DNA from: Rhodospirillaceae bacterium UBA4468
GTDB taxonomy: Bacteria; Pseudomonadota; Alphaproteobacteria; Rhodospirillales; Casp-alpha2
DNA length: 18,719 bases
Direction: 5' to 3'
Assembly: GCA_002389385.1 (NCBI GenBank)
Contig: DGOK01000060.1
Span: 1-18,719, forward strand
The position numbers and the translations under genes are program-made. The notes beneath the pieces were generated by a model. The model had not been told where the DNA came from. It was given only the letters and a program-made list of their open reading frames with translations, and ran no database searches. Of the stretch, positions 1 to 7,033 are shown in pieces. Positions within the stretch are counted from its first letter, which is position 1; every line of letters starts with the position of its first letter.

Positions 1-1043
1 GCTTTTGCATCTGAAACAATGCGACTGCCTTCGCCTTTCGGCCCGGCAAACAAGATTGGCAGTTTCATCCCCATGGCTTCGAAGATTTTAGAAGGGATGA
101 CCCCTGCAAAGACTTTTGATGATTTAAGGTGAACCAATGCTATATCACACAAGGACCAGATATCTGGCATACGTTCTTTGGGCTGGGCTATGAGAAAGAC
201 AACGTTTGAAAGGCCTTCTTGATGCGCACGTTCAATCAGTGTGTTACGTTCCGCACCCGCACCGACAAATAAGAATTGAATGTCCTGGCGATCACGCACC
301 AATGCGGCTGCATCCAATACATTATTTAAAGCATGTGCCATACCATGCGTTCCGATATACCCAAAAACGCAGGTATTATCGCTAAGTCCGGCTTGTTTTG
401 CTAGCTCTGCGTTGCGTGGGCGGGGCGCGTAACGCCATAAGTCGACGCCATTGATAACAACAGAGATTTTTCCATCAGCAATCCCTCTCGACGTTAGATT
501 ATCTTTAAAGGATTGCGTCAGAGCAACAACGGCATCTGCATCTCGGTACATCTTGAGCTCTAGCGCCTCGATCAACCAAAGCGCAAAATTCGCACGCATA
601 GCACCAACGGCGGCAATCGAAGCCGGCCACAAGTCGCCTAATTCAAAGACGTATTTAAGTTTGCGACGCTTAGCGAACCACCAGGCTGCAACAGCTGTAA
701 AGAATTGTGGGGATGTAGAGATCACAATATCTGGACTGGGTTCACGCTTTGCAGCACGGTAGCCATTGACCATGAAACTTAAAAAATCTGTGATGCGCCG
801 TAAAAACCCACGGTTGGGCGAAACATAAGTCCTTACACGGACAACCCGGATGCCTTCCATATTTTCGGTACAATAATTGTTTTGATAACCTTCAAAAATA
901 CGGCCATGGGGAAAATTAGGATTGCAGGTAATGACCGTAACGTCGTGACCCCATTTTACCCAATATAATGCACGCTCATAAACACGCGTCGCAGCTGCGT
1001 TTGTTTCTGGAGGGAAATTTTCGGTGAAGAATAAAATTTTCAA
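1..1043 (-). CDS. WbuB/WcaI-like GT4 glycosyltransferase, C-terminus cut by window edge
   Basis: A GT-B retaining glycosyltransferase that would add a sugar from a nucleotide donor to a lipid-linked glycan at the cytoplasmic face. About 347 codons are visible and the frame is open to the window edge, so the C-terminus is missing. The N-terminus (KILFFTENFPPETNAAATR) is typical of the WbuB group. Later come a GDLWPASI segment, the NGVDLWRY linker, the start of the C-terminal Rossmann domain (FGYIGTHGMAHALNN) and the nucleotide-binding region PSKIFEAMGMKLPILFAGP. The only usable start is TTG at 1043: the frame is closed by a TAA eight codons upstream and no ATG or GTG lies between. The ribosome site is poor. 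It follows the ligase gene after 59 bases, probably in the same transcript. Family is confident; the sugar transferred is unknown. Confidence 0.88.
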   Translation of the reverse strand, partial: MKILFFTENFPPETNAAATRVYERALYWVKWGHDVTVITCNPNFPHGRIFEGYQNNYCTENMEGIRVVRVRTYVSPNRGFLRRITDFLSFMVNGYRAAKREPSPDIVISTSPQFFTAVAAWWFAKRRKLKYVFELGDLWPASIAAVGAMRANFALWLIEALELKMYRDADAVVALTQSFKDNLTSRGIADGKISVVINGVDLWRYAPRPRNAELAKQAGLSDNTCVFGYIGTHGMAHALNNVLDAAALVRDRQDIQFLFVGAGAERNTLIERAHQEGLSNVVFLIAQPKERMPDIWSLCDIALVHLKSSKVFAGVIPSKIFEAMGMKLPILFAGPKGEGSRIVSDAK

Positions 1044-1074
1044 GATTACTGCATTTGCACCAAGTTAACTATTT

Positions 1075-1094
1075 GCGCACTTGATGATGTGCGC
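1075..1094. other. Short inverted repeat between ligase and GT4 genes
   Basis: GCGCAC at 1075-1080 and GTGCGC at 1089-1094 form a perfect 6-base stem with an 8-base loop, in the 59-base gap between the ligase stop and the TTG start of the next gene. Read on the minus strand it is followed by AAATAG rather than a T tract, so it is not a classical intrinsic terminator. It could be an mRNA-processing or attenuating hairpin, or chance. Confidence 0.3.
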
Positions 1095-1102
1095 GGAGCA
1101 TA

Positions 1103-2473
1103 TCAGACAATGTCGATTTTTTCTGTTTGTTGAGTTTGTTTCGGCGTCGTTGCGCTTAAAGCATTGAGCATGGCAAAGGTGAAAATTGCTAAGGCTAACC
1201 ATGCACTAGAAAATACGCTGTAGCTAAAAGCGAAAAAGCACATCAACAATGCTAAAATACTAAAAGTCCAGATTCTGTTTGTGGCTGATCTGCATTTTTG
1301 ATCTAGCAGGTATGTTGCCCGCAAAATCAAAAACAGGAGCGATAATGCGCCGATTGCCCCCAGCTCAAGCCAGACCTGGAGAATGCCATTGTGCGGATGC
1401 AGTGGAACGGGTTCGCCAAGGGTGCCCATATTAGGGTCTATAATAATCTCTGCATCTTCGCCGCCAAATTGTTTTGAAGCTTTGAGACCCCATCCCTGGA
1501 CAGGACGCTCAAGAATACGCTCAATGACAAATTCCCATACGTACATTCTATAGGCAACCGCGAGGCTTGCTGATGTAGGGACCTCAAAGTCCAGATTCTG
1601 TTTATGCCCGGTCTGCATTTTTGATTTAGCAGGTATGGTGCCCACAACATCAAAAACAATTTGACTGATTCGTTCGGCGGTTACGCCAAATGACAGGACA
1701 TAAAATGGGACTGTAAAAGCTAAGATCAGAAGCCCGCTGAGAGCTTTATGCCGCCAGCGCCCTATAAGTTGATAAGTAATACCAACTAAAAGTGCAATGA
1801 TGATCCCGATAGCCGCAGTTCGATTCCCGACGCCTATCGTAATGAAAACAGCTAAGCCTAATAAAAGAAGACTCACCCATATTTTGTTTTTTAATGCTAG
1901 ATAGAAAGCGGCGATCATCGTAAACGTTGTGAAAACGGCAGCCGCAGATTTAAACCAGAAAAACTTATACATGTATGTATAGGTCATGTTCTTAAAAAGC
2001 AGGCTTAAATCACCTTTTGTTAAAACATCGTAGAGCAAAAACCCACCAACGATGCATGCTCCAATGAAAATGCATCGCGTAACTTTTATAACATCCTCTG
2101 AATTAAGAAACGTAACGGCATAAATAAGTGTGATTGCGATGAATACATTGCTGAATATTTTGCCCGCTGAAATCATAGCAACCTGTGGATTGCTAACTTG
2201 ATAAGCTGACAGCAGGATTGAGGCTAGAAAAAAACACACACCTACAATTAGATATTTATCCCATTTTGGCGGTGGCCTTTGGTGCCGTGTCTTAATGATG
2301 ATTGCTAAACTCGACAACGCCATCAATACGACTAAAGGGACAATGGCGCGCGAATTCCATAATGTAATGATTGGGATAAATAGGCCGCCAAAGGTAAAAA
2401 CCCATGCCATAGAACTGCCATGAGTATCAGTAGGTCCAAAAATAGATTTAATAAAAGAACTTAAAATGGCCAA
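1103..2473 (-). CDS. O-antigen ligase/polymerase family membrane protein (WaaL/Wzy_C type)
   Basis: A polytopic inner-membrane protein of 456 residues with roughly ten or more hydrophobic segments. The family either joins lipid-linked polysaccharide to lipid A core (WaaL) or polymerises repeat units (Wzy); the two are hard to separate by sequence. Hallmarks are YRMYVWEFVIERILERPVQG at about 308-327, followed by GWGL, and PLHPHNGILQVWLELGAIGA at about 357-376, with the His-Asn pair of the large periplasmic loop. The start is TTG at 2473, directly after the TAA of the preceding methyltransferase gene; GGAG at 2484-2487 lies 10 bases upstream. An alternative ATG at 2410 has no ribosome site. Residues about 272-297 and 380-405 are encoded by two copies of a 75-base repeat read in different frames. 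The protein remains open and keeps its motifs, so it is probably functional. Confidence 0.9.
   Translation of the reverse strand: MAILSSFIKSIFGPTDTHGSSMAWVFTFGGLFIPIITLWNSRAIVPLVVLMALSSLAIIIKTRHQRPPPKWDKYLIVGVCFFLASILLSAYQVSNPQVAMISAGKIFSNVFIAITLIYAVTFLNSEDVIKVTRCIFIGACIVGGFLLYDVLTKGDLSLLFKNMTYTYMYKFFWFKSAAAVFTTFTMIAAFYLALKNKIWVSLLLLGLAVFITIGVGNRTAAIGIIIALLVGITYQLIGRWRHKALSGLLILAFTVPFYVLSFGVTAERISQIVFDVVGTIPAKSKMQTGHKQNLDFEVPTSASLAVAYRMYVWEFVIERILERPVQGWGLKASKQFGGEDAEIIIDPNMGTLGEPVPLHPHNGILQVWLELGAIGALSLLFLILRATYLLDQKCRSATNRIWTFSILALLMCFFAFSYSVFSSAWLALAIFTFAMLNALSATTPKQTQQTEKIDIV
1261..1335. repeat. 75-base direct repeat, copy A, inside the ligase gene
   Basis: This segment matches 1584-1658 at 66 of 75 positions by my hand alignment, without gaps, at an offset of 323 bases. 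Because 323 is not a multiple of three, the ligase reads the two copies in different frames. Here it encodes about residues 380-405 (FLILRATYLLDQKCRSATNR and onwards), the end of a membrane segment and the following loop. The segment contains TTTTTGAT at 1295-1302 and its inverted partner ATCAAAAA at 1326-1333. Similarity stops at both ends. Confidence 0.85.
1584..1658. repeat. 75-base direct repeat, copy B, inside the ligase gene
   Basis: Second copy of the repeat at 1261-1335. In the ligase frame it encodes about residues 272-297 (VFDVVGTIPAKSKMQTGHKQ and onwards), just before the conserved YRMYVWEF region. Read one frame over, it gives FLMLWAPYLLNQKCRPGINR, clearly matching the peptide encoded by copy A, which supports duplication of DNA rather than convergence of protein sequence. 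The inverted arms at 1618-1625 and 1649-1656 are intact. Confidence 0.85.
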
Positions 2474-3190
2474 TTAAAGAGGTCTCCGCGCAACCAAAAC
2501 AAGGCTCTTTCCAAGTGGGATTGGCACAATATTTTCAACAATTCGGGTAACCGGGATGATAAAGCGATCATAAATTTTGGTTGCGCGTGGATTAAGATTA
2601 GTACTTCCACCAAGTGTATTGATTAACCCCCAGGCAAAAATACCGGTAAAGTCTATATATTTACATGTGATAATTTCGAGTCCAGCCCCGGAGACTTTGC
2701 GAACGAGTTCTGGTCGGGTGTATCGCCGATGATGACCGAATAGTTTATCAAGTCTACTATAAAGAATAGGTAAGGCTGGAACGAAGATGCACAAATGCCC
2801 GCCCGTCTTCAGTATTCCTGTTAAATCTGATAATGCTGCATGGTCGTCCTCAATGTGCTCAAGCACATTTACCAAACATATGCTGTCACGGGATTTGTCC
2901 CCTGTGCGTTGCCGATAGCTATCAATTTTTTCTGAAAAGATGTGAATGTTCTCATCTGCCTGAAACCGTTGGGTTAAGAGATTGCGCTGGGTCGGAGAAG
3001 GTTCAACTAAATCAAGGAAAGAAAAAAAAGGACGTAAATATTGAGAATAAGTTCCAATGCCGGCGCCAATCTCCACGCCACTACCATGGAGGTATGGTTG
3101 GAAATTAGCCGTTATCCAGTTGTAGTAGTTAACCAGATTTGCCGCGGCTTCAAACTCGCGACCTTCATACGCTTGAGCATCGTCGTTCAC
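2474..3190 (-). CDS. Class I SAM-dependent methyltransferase (Methyltransf_23-like)
   Basis: A soluble 238-residue methyltransferase. Motif I is GVEIGAGIGTYSQYL at about 38-52, the acidic residue binding the SAM ribose is in LVEPSP, and motif IV is LVNVLEHIEDD. The family often accompanies DPM1-like glycosyltransferases, as here; its substrate could be a sugar, a polyprenyl-linked intermediate or another small acceptor and cannot be read from the sequence. The start is GTG at 3190; a TGA lies in frame two codons upstream and no other start codon precedes the conserved YEGREFEAAANLVNYYNWI segment. Only a weak GAG-like ribosome site is visible. It begins 41 bases after the DPM1-like gene and its TAA abuts the ligase start. 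Confidence 0.85.
   Translation of the reverse strand: MNDDAQAYEGREFEAAANLVNYYNWITANFQPYLHGSGVEIGAGIGTYSQYLRPFFSFLDLVEPSPTQRNLLTQRFQADENIHIFSEKIDSYRQRTGDKSRDSICLVNVLEHIEDDHAALSDLTGILKTGGHLCIFVPALPILYSRLDKLFGHHRRYTRPELVRKVSGAGLEIITCKYIDFTGIFAWGLINTLGGSTNLNPRATKIYDRFIIPVTRIVENIVPIPLGKSLVLVARRPL
2481..2487 (-). promoter_or_regulatory. Ribosome binding site supporting the TTG start of the ligase gene
   Basis: On the minus strand GGAGACC lies in the last codons of the methyltransferase gene. GGAG ends 10 bases before the TTG at 2473, which favours that start over the internal ATG at 2410. Confidence 0.5.
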
Positions 3191-3231
3191 AATTCAACTC
3201 TATTCAATTGGTTGAGGCTTTCGCGCATAGT

Positions 3232-3945
3232 TCATCGAAACAGGTTGTATCGTAGGATGCAGTATATTGCCCTAAAGCCATCCCGCCAGCCAATTTTTTT
3301 CCCCTCGGCATAAGTCCGGCCTTTGTAACTAATACCAACTTCATAGATTCGCGGCATTGGCTTTAGGCGGCTGATTTTTGCCGTAATTTCTGGTTCAAAA
3401 CCAAATCGATCTTCCTGAATGGTCACTTGCTGTAGGATATCCCGCCGAAACACCTTATAGCAGGTCTCCATATCCGTGAGATTTAGATCGGTGAATACAT
3501 TGGATAAAAGCGTCAGGGCTTTGTTACCCAGACTATGCCAGAAATAAAGAACTCTACGGACATGTCCGCCGCTGAACCTGGAGCCGAATACCACGTCGGC
3601 TCGGCCATCAAGTAATGGTGTCAAGAGTTTAGCATATTCATTGGGATCATACTCCATATCAGCATCTTGGATGATGATAAAATCGCTCTTTGCCTGTGCA
3701 AACCCAGTTCGAAGTGCTGCACCCTTCCCCTGGTTTGTGTCATGACATACAAGCCTGATACGTGAATCCATCTCAGCAATAATGGCTACTTTTGACCTAG
3801 TCGTATCTGTAGAGCAATCATCTACTATTATGACATCTAAATTCAGACCTAGCGTATCCGCCTGAAGGACTTCGGCAACGATTTTCTCTACCGTCGTTTC
3901 CTCATTGTAACATGGGATGACGACACTTAAGGATTGCTCGCTCAT
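3232..3945 (-). CDS. DPM1-like polyprenol-phosphate hexose synthase (GT2)
   Basis: A 237-residue GT-A fold glycosyltransferase expected to transfer a hexose from a nucleotide sugar to undecaprenyl phosphate at the inner face of the membrane. The sequence shows SVVIPCYNEETTVEKIV at the start, VDDCSTDTT at 41-49, NQGKGAALRTGF at about 71-82, QDADMEYDP at 93-101 with the metal-binding D-x-D, and the DMETCYKVFRRD segment characteristic of the DPM1/DPG synthase group. It lacks the C-terminal membrane segments of the ArnC/GtrB type, so it resembles the soluble form. ATG at 3945 is preceded by AAGGAT at a good distance. The likely partner is the GT-C membrane protein encoded at 5111-7033, which would use a polyprenyl-phosphate sugar. 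Family is confident; the hexose is unknown. Confidence 0.9.
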   Translation of the reverse strand: MSEQSLSVVIPCYNEETTVEKIVAEVLQADTLGLNLDVIIVDDCSTDTTRSKVAIIAEMDSRIRLVCHDTNQGKGAALRTGFAQAKSDFIIIQDADMEYDPNEYAKLLTPLLDGRADVVFGSRFSGGHVRRVLYFWHSLGNKALTLLSNVFTDLNLTDMETCYKVFRRDILQQVTIQEDRFGFEPEITAKISRLKPMPRIYEVGISYKGRTYAEGKKIGWRDGFRAIYCILRYNLFR

Positions 3946-3988
3946 TTTTTATCCTTGGATATTTGTATCATTCGTAGTTTGTTAGTCT

Positions 3989-4016
3989 GGTATATCGCAG
4001 CACCGATCTAAATCAA
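3989..4016 (-). promoter_or_regulatory. Possible sigma70-type promoter for the DPM1-like gene
   Basis: The 99-base gap 3946-4044 is the longest in the window. On the minus strand it holds TTGATT (4011-4016), a 16-base spacer and TATACC (3989-3994), each matching four of six consensus bases, about 45 bases upstream of the start codon. This is a by-eye match in AT-rich DNA and may be chance. Confidence 0.25.
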
Positions 4017-4044
4017 TCATTTATCATATTTTCAGATTTAATGT

Positions 4045-5037
4045 TTATTTGCCGAGTTGGTGTAGATCTCGAAGCAATATTAAAATAATGATCATGGCAA
4101 CACACAGTGCCGCCAAATCATTTATGGGAACCAGCCAGACCGAAGTGAAGATCAGTATGATATTAACGACGATGATGCGGTACATAACTCTGTTATGGGG
4201 TACGTTTCGTGGTACTGGTATTTGATAGAAATGTTCTCGATGAGCTTGCCAAATGGGCTCAAGTCGAAACGCGCGCTTAAGTAGAGTAATGGTTGCGTCA
4301 GCAAGATAATACCCTGGTAATATCAACGCCATCACCCATGCACCTTCCGAAATGGCCTTTAATAGAAACCATCCAATTAGGAATCCTAAGGGAATGCTGC
4401 CAACGTCGCCTAAAAATATTTTAGCAGGAGACCAGTTCCAGTAGAGAAAAGCGAGATTAGCGGCGCTAATCACAGCCAAAGGTGGAAGAATTTCGTCTGA
4501 AAGAGTGCCTGTCAAGACCAGTAAGCCGAGGCCAGCGCAAATGCTTATGGTCTCGACGCCCGTCATGCCATCAATACCATCCATGAAATTGTACAAATTA
4601 ACAAACCAGATCCACGCGACTGCAACGATTAAAAAAGCACACCATTCGGGCAAAAATGAAAATGCATCGTTAGCAATCTCAGGATGCAGATAAAGTATGC
4701 CCGCAATGGCGATGATTTGGTATATGAGGCGCAACAATGCCGATGAACCCCATAAATCATCTATCCAGGACACTAAGGCCAAGCCACACGCAATTAATAA
4801 AGTAACTATTAGGCCGTTGGGTAGAAGAACGTCATTCCAAAAAAGCGTAAGCAGGCCAATCCCGATTGAGAATATGACAACGATGCCTCCGCCTCTTGGG
4901 GTCGGGATAGTGTGGGAACTACGCACATTTGGTTTATCGTAAACACCTTTTAAAACCAATACGCGTCGCAATATTGGAATGCCAAAGCTGACGATACAAA
5001 ACGAAACTCCTATTCCAAAAATAATAATACTCGTCAT
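4045..5037 (-). CDS. WecA/WbpL-type polyprenyl-phosphate sugar-1-phosphate transferase
   Basis: A 330-residue membrane enzyme of the MraY/WecA family, which moves an N-acetylated sugar-1-phosphate from a UDP-sugar to undecaprenyl phosphate and so initiates polysaccharide synthesis. Family motifs appear in order: SSHTIPTPRGGGI at about 40-52, the metal-binding Asp pair in WIDDLWG at 91-97, NFMDGIDGMTG at 150-160, KIFLGDVGS at 206-214 and the cytoplasmic HREHFYQ box at 266-272. About ten hydrophobic segments are present and the length is normal. ATG at 5037 has GAGG nine bases upstream. It follows the GT-C gene after 73 bases and precedes the DPM1-like gene by 99. The WbpL group uses UDP-FucNAc or UDP-QuiNAc and WecA uses UDP-GlcNAc; the choice cannot be made here. 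Confidence 0.92.
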   Translation of the reverse strand: MTSIIIFGIGVSFCIVSFGIPILRRVLVLKGVYDKPNVRSSHTIPTPRGGGIVVIFSIGIGLLTLFWNDVLLPNGLIVTLLIACGLALVSWIDDLWGSSALLRLIYQIIAIAGILYLHPEIANDAFSFLPEWCAFLIVAVAWIWFVNLYNFMDGIDGMTGVETISICAGLGLLVLTGTLSDEILPPLAVISAANLAFLYWNWSPAKIFLGDVGSIPLGFLIGWFLLKAISEGAWVMALILPGYYLADATITLLKRAFRLEPIWQAHREHFYQIPVPRNVPHNRVMYRIIVVNIILIFTSVWLVPINDLAALCVAMIIILILLRDLHQLGK

Positions 5038-5055
5038 CTCTGAGAGCCTCGCTGA

Positions 5056-5085
5056 CTTATAGGTGTTTTAAGGAGCAGTAGCCAA
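5056..5085 (-). promoter_or_regulatory. Possible sigma70-type promoter for the WecA-like gene
   Basis: On the minus strand TTGGCT (5080-5085) and TATAAG (5056-5061) are separated by 18 bases in the gap 5038-5110. The -10 box matches five of six bases and the -35 box four. It would give a very short leader of roughly 12 bases, so the call is tentative. Confidence 0.22.
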
Positions 5086-5110
5086 AAACTTAAAGTATTA
5101 TTTGTTGAAA

Positions 5111-7033
5111 TTATTCGAAGTCGCATGTAATGGGGGTCATCTTGTAGATTAAAAAAGTTTGTGTTTGTTGCGCGGACGGCTTTAGGGTTCTTGATGCCCA
5201 TTTCGGGACATCTAATTTCTGAATAATACTAGCACAAGCCTTTGAATGAAGTGTTTTTATAAATTTCTGCAGCGGACTATCGTAGTCGGGTCTATCTAAA
5301 TTTGATGGCGACGCTACAATATGTGTAATCGATTTATTAGCTAGTTGTTTTAGAAACAATGCGGTATCAGTATTGCTGGCTCGTAACTCTACTTCGCTCT
5401 GTAAATCTGGATGAGCATAGAAGTAAGGCACCTCTAATCGATATAGCCATTGTCTGTTGGTAAGAAGAACGCGGTCTTCTTTTTCAAGTAAAGTATTAAG
5501 CGCGACGACAACGTCGTACCCGACAATGTTGTTTCTAAGGAACGCTGAAGGGGATGTTTTAGATGTGGCATAATCAATGTACTTCAATGAAACAATAATT
5601 TGTCCGCCCATTTGCACCAATATTACAATGATGAACGCAATAGCACATGGGATTAAAAGAGTGCGCCAATGATTTAATGCCTGGTGTGATAGAATGACAA
5701 ACGCAATAAGCAATAGAGGATAGACTGGTAGCAAGTGGCGCACGCGCTGAGAAGGTCCGAAGAAAAACCAAATAACGTAGTAAATCAAACAGACTGTAAT
5801 GAATATGGCTGCAGGAGAACGTAAAAACCCCCAGCCTAATCTCTGGGCACCTAGAACGGCTAGCGGCAGAAGCAACAACCAGGCAATGCCGAGGCCAATT
5901 CTTGATGACTCAAATATTGGTAACGGATCTAATGTCGCAACAAAAGGGTACAAAAAGAACCAATAGATGTTCTTTGCTACAGGACTTTCGGTAAGATTAT
6001 ATAGTTCACTAATGCGATGACTTTGGGCGTCGCTCCAAGGGAAGTTTGCCGAATAGTCGACGATACCCCATAGAAGCGGAAATACAGGATCACCCGAGTG
6101 GTAAAAATTAAACGCGTACCACTGTGCACCAATAACAAGTGCCAGAACTGAAAACATTGTGACGTGCTTAATGCGGCTTCGACTTAGTAGCAATAAGATA
6201 ACACCACAGGCAAAGCCAAGCAATAATCCAGTGTACTTCGTGCCAAAGAACAGCCCAGTAGCGATGGCAGCGATCCAGACGAACCCCAGGCTGTCTTCTT
6301 TGATGGCGAGATATATAGAAAATGTTGCGAGGATGACGTATGCAGCGGCGCGGGTCTCCACTTGTCCGGTTCCAGCACCATAGAGAATTGCCGGGGTTGT
6401 CAATACGAGTAATGTTGTGGCAAGGGCCCACGGCCTGGTGATCAATCGTGTTGAGACGATGAAAGTCATTGCGCCGACCGTCCAGCCAGTCAATGCGAGC
6501 CATAAATTTGCTGTGAGCTCGCCACCTAGCGAAAGGGCAACCCCATATCCTAGTTGCTGTAACAATGGCACGGCTCCATCTATCGCACGAGGAATGAACT
6601 CAAGCTTGCCGTGCTGAAGGAATAAAGATGGCGTAGCGAAATGATAGGCCATCGTATCAGCATCAGCTTGTGGCGAAAGAGCTTCGGATAAATCAAATAA
6701 TATGATGATGGTTAACCCGCCAAGCATAATTTTTTCGATCATGCTAAATGACGCCATGGCGCAATTCAACGATGCTTCACGGAGACGCATCCAGATTGGG
6801 ATTAATCCAATGCAAGGAAAGAGGAGCATGTAAATAAATGTTGGTTGTGAAAAGTATCCAAGAATGCCTGGAAAAAAAGCCAACCACCCGATAAGCCCAC
6901 CACCTAATGTTAGAGAGATCGTAAAGTCTTCGCTGATTGAGAGAGTTTTACGAATACCGGATAGATGAAGAGTTATTGATCCAGCGCCAAAAGCGCTTAC
7001 CATGAGTATGATAAATCCTAGCAAAGAAATCAT
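5111..7033 (-). CDS. GT-C fold (GT39/ArnT-like) membrane glycosyltransferase
   Basis: A 640-residue polytopic protein with about a dozen hydrophobic segments and a soluble C-terminal domain of roughly 150 residues. The first periplasmic loop carries acidic residues in SPQADADTMAYHF (Asp124 and Asp126), the place where GT-C enzymes such as PMT and ArnT keep the catalytic acid; LFLQHGKLEF follows, as in this family. Such proteins take a sugar from a polyprenyl-phosphate donor and add it to a glycan or protein outside the cytoplasm. The donor may come from the DPM1-like synthase encoded two genes downstream. The start ATG overlaps the stop of the preceding GT2 gene by four bases (ATGA), indicating translational coupling. 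Donor and acceptor are unknown. Confidence 0.78.
   Translation of the reverse strand: MISLLGFIILMVSAFGAGSITLHLSGIRKTLSISEDFTISLTLGGGLIGWLAFFPGILGYFSQPTFIYMLLFPCIGLIPIWMRLREASLNCAMASFSMIEKIMLGGLTIIILFDLSEALSPQADADTMAYHFATPSLFLQHGKLEFIPRAIDGAVPLLQQLGYGVALSLGGELTANLWLALTGWTVGAMTFIVSTRLITRPWALATTLLVLTTPAILYGAGTGQVETRAAAYVILATFSIYLAIKEDSLGFVWIAAIATGLFFGTKYTGLLLGFACGVILLLLSRSRIKHVTMFSVLALVIGAQWYAFNFYHSGDPVFPLLWGIVDYSANFPWSDAQSHRISELYNLTESPVAKNIYWFFLYPFVATLDPLPIFESSRIGLGIAWLLLLPLAVLGAQRLGWGFLRSPAAIFITVCLIYYVIWFFFGPSQRVRHLLPVYPLLLIAFVILSHQALNHWRTLLIPCAIAFIIVILVQMGGQIIVSLKYIDYATSKTSPSAFLRNNIVGYDVVVALNTLLEKEDRVLLTNRQWLYRLEVPYFYAHPDLQSEVELRASNTDTALFLKQLANKSITHIVASPSNLDRPDYDSPLQKFIKTLHSKACASIIQKLDVPKWASRTLKPSAQQTQTFLIYKMTPITCDFE

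Noticed and set aside
1438..1659. Open frame inside the ligase gene encoding a peptide like part of the ligase itself
   Set aside because: It is the out-of-frame reading of repeat copy B. It has no ribosome site and no further similarity, so it is reported as a repeat rather than a gene.
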